From: Caulobacter sp. Root1455
GTDB lineage: Bacteria; Pseudomonadota; Alphaproteobacteria; Caulobacterales; Caulobacteraceae
Length of the DNA stretch: 64,000 bases
Direction: 5' to 3'
Assembly: GCF_001426905.1 (NCBI RefSeq)
Contig: NZ_LMFQ01000024.1
Span: forward strand, 316,669 to 380,668
The translations under genes were made by a program, and so were the position numbers. Of this stretch, positions 25,574-34,221 are shown in pieces. The notes below the pieces were generated by a model that was given only the letters and a program-made list of their open reading frames with translations, was not told where the DNA came from and searched no databases. How positions within the stretch are numbered: position 1 is the first letter of the stretch; every line of letters starts with the position of its first letter.

Positions 25574-26965
25574 CTAGATCTGGGCCAGGGCGAAAATCAT
25601 CAGCACGCCCATCAGCAGGACGAACGAGAACATGGTCGACCACCAGACGATCAGGGTCTTGATGATCGCGCCGGGGATGCTGGAGCCGTACCCGCCGCGC
25701 AGGGTCTGAAACAGGTTGATCGGCGTCCAGACCATCAGCAGGAAGAACCACCAGCCTCGGACGGGATCGGGCAGCACCAGTCCGAGCGCATTGGTCAGGA
25801 ACGCGAACGACAGCAGGTTGGTCGCCACAAGCATGTGGTCGTAGACGAAGAACTGCCGCTTGTTCAGATAGACCAGGGTCAGGCTCAGGCCCAACATCGG
25901 CAACAGCAGCACCGCCAGCCGGTGCCCCCAGCCGAACATGACCACCATGTAGTATTCGGGGTTCTCCAGCGCCTTGACCAGGCCGGCCTTGAGCCAGTGC
26001 TCCTGGCCGTGCGCCGCTTCCGTTCCGGCCGCGCCGTGCGCATCCGCGTCGGCCTTGGGCTCGGCGATGTTGGGCGTCATGATGTGGACGCCGCCGACGG
26101 TGGCCGTCTCGGTCGCGTTCTCGGCGATGCGATCGGCCTCGGCCTCGACCCGACTGCTGTCGAAGCTGGTGACCTTGGCCGCGCGGATCTGGTCGGCCGC
26201 CGCCTTGCGCATCTTCTTGTCGGCTTCGAGAACCTCCTGGGCCGCCAGGGGGTTGGTGCGCAGGTGCTCGGCGTCGGCCACGGCCTTGTCGTAACGCTTC
26301 TGGGCCTTGGCGACGTCGGCCTGGTACTCGACCGGAGCCTGAGCGACGGCGTCCTGGTAATCCTTCTGGACCTTGGCCTTGTCCTGGTCGGAATCCTTCA
26401 GCGCCTCGTCGCGATCCTTCGCCGCCTCGGCCAGGGTCGAGTCGCGGTCCTCGGCGGCCTCCTTCAGGCGGGCGTCACGATCCTTGACGGCCTCGGCGCG
26501 CATGCGGTCGGCCTCGGCGGCGCGGCCCTGCGGCGTGGCCAGGGCCTCGGCCCGCTTGTGAACCGCTTCCTCGGTGTGGTGCTTGACCGAATGGATGGCG
26601 TGCTCGGCCGCGAAGATGAACAGCAGCAGGGCCACCAGAAAGGTGCGGAACGGCGGCACGTGCCGCACGATGCGCCCTTCCATGTAGTCCTTGGCCAACA
26701 CGCCGGGCTTGAAGAACAACAGCGGCAGGGTGTTGGCCAAGCGGCCGTCGAGGTGGAACATCCCCTCGATGGCTTCCCAGATCAGGTGCAGGATCGAGCG
26801 GTGATGCGTGTCGGCGTTCTGGCCGCAGGAATAGCAGTACCAGCCCTCCAGGGGCGTCCCGCAGTTCTTGCAGGGCTCGCCCTGGTGGGTGAAGGGCTTC
26901 TTCTTCGGGCGAATGAAGCTCGCCGCGGAGTCCACCGCCCCAGTTTCCAGATCCGCCGCCGTCAT
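25574..26965 (-). CDS. DUF3667-type zinc-ribbon membrane protein with charged coiled-coil insert
   Basis: 463 aa. An N-terminal zinc ribbon (CKNCGTP then CYSCGQN, about residues 32-50) precedes DGRLANTLPLLFFKPGVLAKDYMEG, typical of DUF3667. One transmembrane helix (~105-122) is followed by about 200 residues of Ala/Lys/Asp/Glu-rich helix with an approximate KDRDxxLxEAAEDRD repeat. Four further hydrophobic helices lie near the C-terminus. Function unknown. Tightly packed between the hydratase and mccA (20 and 10 bp gaps), it is surely on the leucine transcript. Confidence 0.78.
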   Translation of the reverse strand: MTAADLETGAVDSAASFIRPKKKPFTHQGEPCKNCGTPLEGWYCYSCGQNADTHHRSILHLIWEAIEGMFHLDGRLANTLPLLFFKPGVLAKDYMEGRIVRHVPPFRTFLVALLLFIFAAEHAIHSVKHHTEEAVHKRAEALATPQGRAAEADRMRAEAVKDRDARLKEAAEDRDSTLAEAAKDRDEALKDSDQDKAKVQKDYQDAVAQAPVEYQADVAKAQKRYDKAVADAEHLRTNPLAAQEVLEADKKMRKAAADQIRAAKVTSFDSSRVEAEADRIAENATETATVGGVHIMTPNIAEPKADADAHGAAGTEAAHGQEHWLKAGLVKALENPEYYMVVMFGWGHRLAVLLLPMLGLSLTLVYLNKRQFFVYDHMLVATNLLSFAFLTNALGLVLPDPVRGWWFFLLMVWTPINLFQTLRGGYGSSIPGAIIKTLIVWWSTMFSFVLLMGVLMIFALAQI

Positions 26966-26985
26966 TTATGGCCCCCTGCTCGACT

Positions 26986-27822
26986 CTAGATGGTCCAGCC
27001 GGGTTTACGGCGTTCGAGGAACGCGCGCACGCCTTCTTGTCCTTCGTCCGACACACGGCGGCGCGCGATGCGTTTTGCCGTCTCGTCGATCAGGCCGCGG
27101 TCGATCTTTTGGCCGACGAAGTCGTTGACCAGGGCCTTGGCGTCGCCGATCGCGCCGGGGGCGCAGGCCGCGACCTCCTCGATCAGGGCGTCCTGGGCGG
27201 CGACCAGGCCGGCGGCGTCGTCGAACACCTCGTCGACCAGGCCGTAGCTCCAGGCCTGGTCGGCGTCGAACATCCGGCCGGTGGCGAACAACAGCTTGGC
27301 GGTGCGCGGCCCCAGGGCGGCGATCACATAGGGACTGATGGTGGCCGGGGTCAGGCCCAGCTTGACCTCGGAGAAGGCGAACCTGGCGTCGGCCGTGGCC
27401 AGGGCGTGGTCGCAGGCCGCGACCAAGCCCGCCCCGCCGCCGAAGGCCGGCCCCTCGACCAGGGCCACGGTCAGGGCCGGGATGTCGTGCAGGGCCTTGA
27501 GCATGTGGGCCAGGCCCAAGGCGTCGTCGCGGTTGTCGTCCTCGCTCCAGCCGGCCGCCGCCTTCATCCATTCCAGGTCGGCCCCGGCGCTGAACGCCCC
27601 GCCCACTCCGCGCAGGAAGACGATCCGCACGCCCTCGGCTCCGTGCAGGGTCTCGAACGTCTGGTGCAGGGCGGCGATGGTCGCCGCGTCGAAGGCGTTC
27701 TTCTTGGCCGGTCGGTTGATCCAGACGGTGACCGCGCCGCCGAGCGTGGAGTCCAGATGGACCAGCGGCGTCATGGCGTCGGTGGGGATCTCCGCGATCG
27801 GATCGACGATAGGGTTGGTCAT
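26986..27822 (-). CDS. enoyl-CoA hydratase family, probable methylglutaconyl-CoA hydratase
   Basis: 278 aa from the ATG at 27822; a longer reading would run into the repeat at 27843-27924. Crotonase fold: NRPAKKNAFDAATI, the oxyanion-hole segment FSAGADLEWMK, and EGPAFGGGAGLVAACDHALA with the catalytic-loop glycines. Position between mccB and mccA points to hydration of 3-methylglutaconyl-CoA to HMG-CoA in leucine degradation; the family alone would not fix the substrate. Confidence 0.85.
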   Translation of the reverse strand: MTNPIVDPIAEIPTDAMTPLVHLDSTLGGAVTVWINRPAKKNAFDAATIAALHQTFETLHGAEGVRIVFLRGVGGAFSAGADLEWMKAAAGWSEDDNRDDALGLAHMLKALHDIPALTVALVEGPAFGGGAGLVAACDHALATADARFAFSEVKLGLTPATISPYVIAALGPRTAKLLFATGRMFDADQAWSYGLVDEVFDDAAGLVAAQDALIEEVAACAPGAIGDAKALVNDFVGQKIDRGLIDETAKRIARRRVSDEGQEGVRAFLERRKPGWTI

Positions 27823-27842
27823 GACATCCACTTTCTTGGCCC

Positions 27843-27924
27843 GCCCTCGTCCTTCGACAAGCTCAGGATGAGGGCTAATCCGACATTTGAATTCCTCATC
27901 CTGAGCTTGTCGAAGGACGAGGGC
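27843..27924. repeat. intergenic palindromic repeat, family B, inside the leucine operon
   Basis: 82 bp with 31-bp perfect arms: gccctcgtccttcgacaagc on the left and its complement on the right, around a 20-bp AT-rich centre. Relatives lie at 38490-38591 and 55448-55534. It fills most of the 111-bp gap between mccB and the hydratase gene. Confidence 0.85.
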
Positions 27925-27933
27925 TTCCACCAA

Positions 27934-29541
27934 TCACATCCGGAAGACGCCGAAGGTGGTCTCGGGGATCGGGGCGTTCAGGCTGGCGCTGATCGCCAGG
28001 CCCAGTACGTCGCGGGTCTGGGCCGGGTCGATGATCCCGTCGTCCCACAGGCGGGCGGTGGCGTGGTAGGGGTCGCCCTCGGCCTCGTAGCGGTCGCGGA
28101 TCGGGGCCTTGAAGGCTTCCTCGTCCTCGGCCGCCCAGGTCTCGCCCTTGGCCTCCATCCCGTCGCGCTTGATGGTCGACAGCACGCTGGCCGCCTGCTC
28201 GCCGCCCATCACGCTGATGCGGCTGTTGGGCCAGGTGAACAGGAAGCGCGGGCTGTAGGCGCGGCCGCACATGCCGTAGTTGCCGGCCCCGAAGCTGCCG
28301 CCGATCAGCACGGTGAACTTGGGCACCTCGGCGCTGGCGACCGCCGTGACCAACTTGGCGCCGTCCTTGGCGATGCCGCCGGCCTCGTACTTGCCGCCGA
28401 CCATGAAGCCCGAGATGTTCTGCAGAAAGACCAGTGGAATCTTGCGCTTGCAGGCCAATTCTATGAAGTGCGCGCCCTTCACGGCGCTCTCGCTGAACAG
28501 CACGCCGTTGTTGGCCAGGATGGCCACCGGCTGGCCCCAGATCCGCGCGAAGCCGCAGACCAGGGTCGTGCCGTACAGCGCCTTGAACTCGTCGAACTCG
28601 CTGCCGTCGACGATGCGGGCGATCACCTCGCGCACGTCGTAGGGGGCGCGCACGTCGGTGGGCACGATGCCGTACAGCTCGGCCGGATCGTGGACAGGCG
28701 GCCTGGCGTCGCGGATCTCGGTCTCGACCCGCTTGGTGGTGTTCAGGTTGGCGACGATCGAGCGGACGATCTCCAGCGCGTGCTCGTCGTCATTGGCCAC
28801 GTGGTCGACCACGCCCGAGCGCCGGCCGTGGGTGTCGGCCCCGCCCAGTTCCTCGGCCGAGATGACCTCGCCCGTCGCGGCCTTCACCAGCGGCGGGCCG
28901 GCCAGGAAGATGGTGCCCTGGTCGCGGACGATCAACGTCTCGTCGCTCATGGCCGGCACATAAGCCCCGCCGGCCGTGCACGAGCCCATGACGCAGGCGA
29001 TCTGGGCGATGCCCGCCGCGCTCATCCGGGCCTGGTTGAAGAAGATGCGGCCGAAGTGGTCGCGGTCGGGGAAGACCTCGGCCTGGTGCGGCAGGTTGGC
29101 CCCGCCGCTGTCGACCAGATAGACGCACGGCAGGCGGTTCTGCTGGGCGATCTCCTGGGCGCGCAGGTGCTTCTTCACCGTCATCGGGAAATAGGCGCCG
29201 CCCTTCACGGTGGCGTCGTTGGCGACGATCATCACCTCGCGGCCCGAAACCCGGCCGATGCCGGTGATCACGCCGGCGCCGGGCGCCTCGCCGTTATAGA
29301 GGTCGCAGGCGGCCAGCTGGCCGATCTCCAGGAACGGCGAGCCGGGGTCCAGCAGCCGCTCGACGCGCTGGCGGGGCAAGAGCTTGCCGCGGGCCGCGTG
29401 ACGCGTCCGGGCGGTTTCCGGCCCGCCCAGCGCCGCCCGCGCGACCCTTTCGCGCAGCGTCTCGACGAGGGCGCGGTTGTGCGCGGCGTTTTTGGCGAAA
29501 GTCTCGCCGTTCTTGTCGATACCCGTGTTCATCTTCGGCAT
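27934..29541 (-). CDS. mccB: methylcrotonyl-CoA carboxylase, carboxyltransferase beta subunit
   Basis: 535 aa from the ATG at 29541, the usual MccB length; another ATG three codons in (29532) is possible. Acyl-CoA carboxyltransferase domains: [37 protein letters not shown] and the oxyanion-type glycines [18 protein letters not shown], and in the C half [19 protein letters not shown] and [16 protein letters not shown]. With MccA it forms the biotin enzyme of leucine degradation. It is divergent from the patatin gene. Confidence 0.93.
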   Translation of the reverse strand: MPKMNTGIDKNGETFAKNAAHNRALVETLRERVARAALGGPETARTRHAARGKLLPRQRVERLLDPGSPFLEIGQLAACDLYNGEAPGAGVITGIGRVSGREVMIVANDATVKGGAYFPMTVKKHLRAQEIAQQNRLPCVYLVDSGGANLPHQAEVFPDRDHFGRIFFNQARMSAAGIAQIACVMGSCTAGGAYVPAMSDETLIVRDQGTIFLAGPPLVKAATGEVISAEELGGADTHGRRSGVVDHVANDDEHALEIVRSIVANLNTTKRVETEIRDARPPVHDPAELYGIVPTDVRAPYDVREVIARIVDGSEFDEFKALYGTTLVCGFARIWGQPVAILANNGVLFSESAVKGAHFIELACKRKIPLVFLQNISGFMVGGKYEAGGIAKDGAKLVTAVASAEVPKFTVLIGGSFGAGNYGMCGRAYSPRFLFTWPNSRISVMGGEQAASVLSTIKRDGMEAKGETWAAEDEEAFKAPIRDRYEAEGDPYHATARLWDDGIIDPAQTRDVLGLAISASLNAPIPETTFGVFRM

Positions 29542-29654
29542 TATCGAGGCATAGCCTTTTCCGTTTCCCACCGAAAGCCGCAGTTTTTGACCTTCGATGG
29601 TCAAGGTCCGCGGTTCAAGTTAGCGTCCCACCCGTGGTCACCCTGCCCGACTTC

Positions 29655-31454
29655 ATGGCCGATACGGCCCTCGCCCGGCTCTTCGCGCAAGAACACCGCG
29701 AAGGCGACGCCGCCTGGTTCTCGTTGCCGGGCGGCGCGACACTCTACGCGCCCGGCGAGGCGGCGGACTATCTCTACTTCCTGCGCACGGGACGGCTGGG
29801 GGCCTTTCGGCGGGAAGAAGGCCAGGAGTCGCAGTTCCTGGGGGTGATCCGCCCCGGCGAACCGGCCGGCGAGATGGCGATGATCGCCGGCTCGCCCCAT
29901 TCGGCCAACCTGGTGGCCCTGCGCGATTCGGAAATCCTGGCCCTGCCCCGCGCCGCCTTCTTCGAGGCCGTCGAGCGCGATCCGGCGGTGATGATCGAGC
30001 TGTCGCGGCTGATGATCCGCCGGGCCCGCAACGCCGGGGCGCACGCCTCGATCGGCGACCCTTCGGTCTACGGCTTCATCGCGGTCGAGCCCGACAAGCC
30101 GATCCGGCCGATCGTCGAACGCATCGCCCACGCCATCGGGGTCCTGGGCTATTCGGTCACCGTCGAGGGCGCGGAATCCCTGCTGGCCCCGACCGAGTGG
30201 TTCAGCGGCGTCGAACGCCAGCACGACTTCGTGCTCTATGTGGCCGAGGCCGGAGAGACGGCCTGGAAGCACGTGGTCGGCCGCCAGGTGGACCGGCTGT
30301 TTCGCGTCGGCCTGGGCGACCACAAGCCGCCGGCGGTCATTCCGTCCTATGCCTCGGGTCCGTTGCAGGACCAGCGCCTGGTCGACCTGATCCTGCTGCA
30401 GCCGGCCGCCGTGACCCATCCCAAGGGCTCGGGCGAATGGCTGAACGCCACCCAGGCCGCGCGGCTGTTCCATTTGCGCGAGAACGGCATGGCCGACGTG
30501 CAGCGCCTGGCCCGGGTGCTGACCGGCCAGTCGGTGGGCCTGGTGCTGTCGGGCGGCGGCGCGCGGGCCTACGCCCATGTCGGCGCGATCCAGGCCCTGC
30601 GCGAACGCGGCGTGCCGATCGACTTCGTCGGCGGCGCCTCGATGGGCGCGGTCGTCGCCGCGGGCCTGGCCATGGGCTGGGACGACGGCGAGATGGAGAC
30701 CCGCATCCGCAAGGCCTTCGTCGAGACCAGCCCGCTGGACGACATCGCCTTCCCCCTGGTGGCCATGACCCGGGGCCTGAAGGTCAAGGCGCGGCTGAAC
30801 GAACACTTCGACGACATCGAGATCGCCGACCTGTGGCTGCCGTTCTTCTGCGTGTCGTCGAACCTGACCTCGGGGGCCTATCACCTGCACCGCCAGGGCC
30901 TGCTGCGCGACGCTCTGCGGGCCTCGATCTCGCTGCCCGGCGTGCTGCCGCCGGTGACCGACGGCAATTCGGTGCTGGTCGACGGGGCGGTGATGAAGAA
31001 CTTCCCGGCCGACGTCATGCGCGCCTTCCAGCTGGGTCCGATCGTCGGGGTGGACGTCACGCGTGGCCGCAGCATCACCGCCGACGACGTCGACCGCCCG
31101 GCCTCGCTGTGGACCTGGTTCTGGTCCGGCGAATGGCGCAAGGGCCCGCCGATCGTCGCCCTGCTGATGCGGGCCGCCACGGTCTCGACCGGCCGCGACC
31201 TGACCGCCAGCCGCGAGGCCACCGACGTGCTGATCACCCCCAAGCTGGACAAGATCGACATCCGCGACTGGAAGGCCTTCGAACCCGCCGTCGCCGCCGG
31301 CCGCGCCGCCGCGGCCCAGGCCGTCGACGGCCTGGGCAAGCCGGTCAGCGAGCTGCGCCGGCGGCCCAGCCTGGCCGACCTGGCCGCCCAAGCCGCCCAA
31401 GCCGCCCAGGGGGCCGCCGTCAGCGGCGGCGGGCGACCACGAACAGCCGGGTGA
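29655..31454 (+). CDS. patatin-like phospholipase with N-terminal cyclic-nucleotide-binding-type domain
   Basis: 599 aa from the ATG at 29655 (a GTG seven codons earlier is an alternative). An N-terminal CRP-like effector-binding beta-barrel (about 1-120) contains RPGEPAGEMAMI. A linker follows, then a patatin domain from ~295 with oxyanion loop SGGGARAYAHVG, nucleophile elbow GGASMG and the catalytic DGA (LVDGAVM). This is the bacterial NTE/RssA-like lysophospholipase architecture. The C-terminal 12 codons overlap the converging methyltransferase gene. Confidence 0.87.
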   Translation: MADTALARLFAQEHREGDAAWFSLPGGATLYAPGEAADYLYFLRTGRLGAFRREEGQESQFLGVIRPGEPAGEMAMIAGSPHSANLVALRDSEILALPRAAFFEAVERDPAVMIELSRLMIRRARNAGAHASIGDPSVYGFIAVEPDKPIRPIVERIAHAIGVLGYSVTVEGAESLLAPTEWFSGVERQHDFVLYVAEAGETAWKHVVGRQVDRLFRVGLGDHKPPAVIPSYASGPLQDQRLVDLILLQPAAVTHPKGSGEWLNATQAARLFHLRENGMADVQRLARVLTGQSVGLVLSGGGARAYAHVGAIQALRERGVPIDFVGGASMGAVVAAGLAMGWDDGEMETRIRKAFVETSPLDDIAFPLVAMTRGLKVKARLNEHFDDIEIADLWLPFFCVSSNLTSGAYHLHRQGLLRDALRASISLPGVLPPVTDGNSVLVDGAVMKNFPADVMRAFQLGPIVGVDVTRGRSITADDVDRPASLWTWFWSGEWRKGPPIVALLMRAATVSTGRDLTASREATDVLITPKLDKIDIRDWKAFEPAVAAGRAAAAQAVDGLGKPVSELRRRPSLADLAAQAAQAAQGAAVSGGGRPRTAG

Positions 31455-32196
31455 ACGGAAACAGGGTCGCCCCGTCCTCGCGGCGCGGATAGTCGACCGC
31501 CAGCCGCTCGCGCCAGGCCGCCAGGAAGGCCGCCCGCTCGGCCGGATCGCTGAAGGCCTCCAGATAGGGCCGCAGGCTCGTGCCCGACGTCCAGTCGACG
31601 ATCGGGTCGTCGCCGCCCAGAGCGTGGACATAGGTCGTCACCCAGACGTCGAGGTCCTGGCTCAGGGGCGACAGCCAGTCATGATAGGGGCGCGGATCGA
31701 CGCCGGAGCGCACGCGCTCGATATCGGCCAGCCGCGAGGCCCAGGGCCCGTCCGCCGCCACCTCTCGCAGGCTGCGCCGCCAGCCGTCGTCGGCCACCAC
31801 GGGGATCTGGCAGGCCAGGACGCCGCCGGGCGCCAGCAGGCCCATCAGGCGCGGGAACAGCGCCGCGTGGTCGTCCACCCACTGCAGGGCGGCGTTGGTG
31901 AAGATCAGATCGGGCGGGATCTCGGGGGCGAAGGTCGCGATGTCGCCCAGCACCCAGTCGATGTCGGCCCGCATCGCCCTGCCCCGCGCCAGCATCTCCG
32001 GACTGGTGTCCAGGCCGTGCACGCGGGCGCTCGGATGGCGCATCGCCAGCAGGGCCGCGTGCTCGCCGGTCCCGCAGCCCAGGTCCCAGATCTCGCGCGG
32101 CTCCAGGTCCCGCGGGATCTGCAGCATCAGGTCCAGGGCTGGTCGGTCGCGATAGGCCTTGTAGCGCTGATAGATGTCGGGATCCCAGACCGGCAT
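31420..32196 (-). CDS. tam: trans-aconitate 2-methyltransferase
   Basis: 258 aa from the ATG at 32196, matching the ~250-aa Tam length; longer upstream readings lack support. Class I SAM methyltransferase: WDLGCGTGEHAALL (motif I), GLDTSPEML and FTNAALQWVDDH. The N-terminus PVWDPDIYQRYKAYRDRPA is characteristic of Tam, which methylates trans-aconitate, an inhibitory by-product of the TCA cycle. Its 3' end overlaps the patatin gene by 35 bp, tail to tail. Confidence 0.87.
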   Translation of the reverse strand: MPVWDPDIYQRYKAYRDRPALDLMLQIPRDLEPREIWDLGCGTGEHAALLAMRHPSARVHGLDTSPEMLARGRAMRADIDWVLGDIATFAPEIPPDLIFTNAALQWVDDHAALFPRLMGLLAPGGVLACQIPVVADDGWRRSLREVAADGPWASRLADIERVRSGVDPRPYHDWLSPLSQDLDVWVTTYVHALGGDDPIVDWTSGTSLRPYLEAFSDPAERAAFLAAWRERLAVDYPRREDGATLFPFTRLFVVARRR

Positions 32197-32324
32197 CCGG
32201 CCCTCCGTGCAAGAACTGCGACAATCGGTCCGCTCATTTGCGCCGATGCGTAGCTTTTGTCGCATGGGTCCGGAAGCCGACAATGCCTATCTTTGGTTAA
32301 GGCGCTGACCTAACGCGCCGCCAG

Positions 32325-32468
32325 ATGGAAACCGAAGTGACCCGCTCCGCCGCCACCGCTATCGCCATCACCGCCAAGTCTTCGGCCGTGAACGTGCATC
32401 GCCTGGGCATGCTGGGCCTCAATCTCGGTCTTTGGACCCTCATCGTCGTGATCGCGCGGGCCCTCTAG
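32325..32468 (+). CDS. 47-aa single-helix membrane protein
   Basis: ATG at 32325 to TAG at 32466-32468. An N-terminal Thr/Ala-rich stretch is followed by a basic HRLG and one hydrophobic helix (MLGLNLGLWTLIVVIARAL). Codons have the G+C-rich third positions of real genes here. A perfect 14-bp hairpin lies 20 bp after the stop, as expected of a short independent transcript. No strong Shine-Dalgarno was seen. Function unknown. Confidence 0.55.
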   Translation: METEVTRSAATAIAITAKSSAVNVHRLGMLGLNLGLWTLIVVIARAL

Positions 32469-32487
32469 CCTGATCCCGACGATGTGG

Positions 32488-32527
32488 TCCCGGGTCGCGC
32501 ATGTCCCCCCTTTTGCGCGACCCGGGA
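32488..32527 (+). terminator. strong hairpin after the 47-aa gene
   Basis: Perfect 14-bp stem TCCCGGGTCGCGCA / TGCGCGACCCGGGA with a 12-nt loop (tgtccccccttt). No long U-tract follows, which is common for terminators in very G+C-rich genomes. Confidence 0.7.
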
Positions 32528-32667
32528 GTGCCTTTCACTCCGTCATCCGCCTTCTGATGAAGCCTTCACGCGCCGCGACGTACGGTCGCGACATTGCCCC
32601 TTTGCAGAACCGCCGAACGGCGCCCATATTCCTCTTGTGTTGTTCAACAACTGAAAGGAGGTGACCA

Positions 32668-32733
32668 GTGTCTCATTGTCTCCAACCGAGGTCGCGAGTG
32701 ACCTGGAGCCTGAAGATCGAGGTTTCCAACTGA
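32668..32733 (+). CDS. 21-codon micro-ORF behind a near-perfect Shine-Dalgarno
   Basis: GTG at 32668 reads MSHCLQPRSRVTWSLKIEVS plus N before a TGA at 32731. The leader GAAAGGAGGTGA (32653-32664) is complementary to 12 consecutive bases of the canonical 16S rRNA 3' end, with 6-nt spacing from GGAGG to the GTG. The peptide is basic, has one Cys and no membrane helix. It may be a real small protein or a leader peptide whose translation steers the hairpins downstream. It is not an ordinary gene. Confidence 0.55.
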   Translation: MSHCLQPRSRVTWSLKIEVSN

Positions 32734-32734
32734 G

Positions 32735-32757
32735 GGCGTTGAACGCCTAAGGTTCAA
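32735..32757 (+). promoter_or_regulatory. mutually exclusive hairpins after the micro-ORF
   Basis: GGCGTT-g-AACGCC (32735-32747) and TTGAAC-gcctaag-GTTCAA (32739-32757) share bases 32739-32744, so only one can form. This resembles an attenuator-type switch directly after a leader peptide stop. Confidence 0.4.
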
Positions 32758-32786
32758 GTCACGCCGCGACGCGGCTACGACGATGG

Positions 32787-32825
32787 AGGGCCGTCCCGAG
32801 CGATCGGGGCGGCCCTTACATTTTT
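32787..32825 (+). terminator. terminator ending the micro-ORF transcript
   Basis: Hairpin AGGGCCGtCCCG-agcgat-CGGGgCGGCCCTT followed by acattttt. It closes a unit of about 180 nt that starts before 32650. Confidence 0.8.
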
Positions 32826-32840
32826 GTCGCCACCTAGGTT

Positions 32841-32970
32841 CTCCCCCTGTGGGGGAGGTGTCGGCGAAGCCGACGGAGGGGGGAGTGATCAGCAGGCGCC
32901 CGCCTGCAGGATCCGTCCTCCCTCCCCCCCACCGATCGCTGCGCGATCGCCTCCCCCCACGGGGGGAGGG
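32841..32970. repeat. intergenic mosaic palindrome, family A, second copy
   Basis: Ends are ctccccctgtgggggagg and its near-complement. Internal hairpins gtcggcgaagccgac and cgatcgctgcgcgatcg appear in the opposite order to the copy at 9266-9400. It lies just downstream of ivd and right of the micro-ORF terminator. Confidence 0.8.
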
Positions 32971-32988
32971 CCTGGAGAACAGGCCGCC

Positions 32989-34143
32989 CTACGCCCCCAC
33001 CAGCTCCCGCCCGATCAGGAACCTGCGGATCTCGTTGGTCCCCGCGCCGATGTCGTAGAGCTTGGCGTCGCGCACCAGGCGCTCGACCGGCCATTCCTTG
33101 GTGTAGCCCGCGCCGCCCAGGGCCTGGACGGCCTCCAGCGACACCTTCACCGCGTTCTCGCTGGCCATCAGGATGGCGCCCGCCGCGTCGAACCGAGTGG
33201 TCTTGCCGGCGTCGCAGGCGCGGGCCACGGCATAGACGTAGGCCCGGGCCGAATTCAGCGCCACGTACATGTCGGCCACCTTGCCCTGCATCAGCTGGAA
33301 CGAGCCGATCGCCTGGCCGAACTGCTTGCGCTCGCGGACATAGGGCAGCACCACGTCCAGGCAGGCCTGCATGATGCCCAGCGGTCCGGCCGACAGCACG
33401 GCGCGCTCGTAATCCAGGCCGCTCATCAGCACCCCGACCCCGCCGCCCACCGGGCCCATCACATTCTCTTCCGGGACCTCGCAGTCCTCGAACACCAGCT
33501 CGGCGGTGTCCGATCCGCGCATGCCCATCTTGTCGAGCTTCTTGGAGACGCTGAAGCCCTTCATGCCCTTCTCGATCAGGAAGGCGGTGATGCGCTTTTC
33601 GTCGGTCTTGGCGTAGACCACCAGAGTGTCGGCGTGCGGGGCGTTGGTGATCCAGAACTTCGTGCCGTTCAGCACATAGCGGTCGCCGACCTGCTCCGCC
33701 TTCAGCTTCATCGACACCACGTCCGAGCCCGAGCCGGCCTCGCTCATGGCCAGCGAGCCGACGTGCTCGCCGCTGATCAGCTTGGGCAGGTAGCGCTGCT
33801 TCTGCTCCGGCGTGCCCCAGCGGCGGATCTGGTTGACGCAGAGATTGGAGTGGGCGCCGTAGCTGAGGCCGACCGAGGCCGAGGCCCTGGAGACCTCCTC
33901 CATGGCGATCACGTGCTCGAGATAGCCCAGGCCCAGCCCGCCGAACTCTTCCTCGACGGTGATGCCGTGCAGGCCCAGGTCGCCCATCGGGATCCAGAGG
34001 TCGCGGGGAAATTCGTTGGTCTCGTCGATCCTGGCGGCGATCGGTGCGATGCGGTCGGCCGCGAAGCGGGCGGTGGTGTCACGGATCGCGTCGGCCGTCT
34101 CGCCCAGCGCGAAGTCCATCGAGGGTGCGGTTTGGTTCGTCAT
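32989..34143 (-). CDS. ivd: isovaleryl-CoA dehydrogenase
   Basis: 384 aa from the ATG at 34143. Acyl-CoA dehydrogenase fold: [17 protein letters not shown], the FAD-side [14 protein letters not shown] and [19 protein letters not shown], and the C-terminal [17 protein letters not shown]. The helix-G Glu of [18 protein letters not shown] is the position of the catalytic base in isovaleryl-CoA dehydrogenases, in contrast to short-chain types. It makes 3-methylcrotonyl-CoA, the MccAB substrate, and is separated from the mcc operon by about 3.5 kb. Confidence 0.9.
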   Translation of the reverse strand: MTNQTAPSMDFALGETADAIRDTTARFAADRIAPIAARIDETNEFPRDLWIPMGDLGLHGITVEEEFGGLGLGYLEHVIAMEEVSRASASVGLSYGAHSNLCVNQIRRWGTPEQKQRYLPKLISGEHVGSLAMSEAGSGSDVVSMKLKAEQVGDRYVLNGTKFWITNAPHADTLVVYAKTDEKRITAFLIEKGMKGFSVSKKLDKMGMRGSDTAELVFEDCEVPEENVMGPVGGGVGVLMSGLDYERAVLSAGPLGIMQACLDVVLPYVRERKQFGQAIGSFQLMQGKVADMYVALNSARAYVYAVARACDAGKTTRFDAAGAILMASENAVKVSLEAVQALGGAGYTKEWPVERLVRDAKLYDIGAGTNEIRRFLIGRELVGA

Positions 34144-34161
34144 GATCGCCTGCATAGCACA

Positions 34162-34193
34162 AACGCCCGCGGATCAAGCAGACCCGCGGGCGT
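34162..34193 (-). terminator. intrinsic terminator of spmX
   Basis: Perfect stem AACGCCCGCGG / CCGCGGGCGTT with an 10-nt loop, read on the minus strand and followed by TGTG. It lies 29 bp after the spmX stop and 18 bp upstream of ivd, so it separates the two. Confidence 0.75.
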
Positions 34194-34221
34194 TCATGCT
34201 CTGAATGGTCTAGATTCAGGT

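Noticed and set aside
26968..29847. 959-codon open frame on the plus strand
   Set aside because: It runs antisense to the hydratase and mccB genes, and even through the palindromic repeat; composition is that of a mirror frame.
32653..32670. Fragment of a ribosomal RNA gene
   Set aside because: The match is the complement of the 16S 3' end, limited to 12 nt, and ends exactly at a start codon, so it is a Shine-Dalgarno and not rRNA.
32841..32970. Repeats as a CRISPR array
   Set aside because: The units are palindromes in only one or two copies with no regular spacers, and no cas genes are present.
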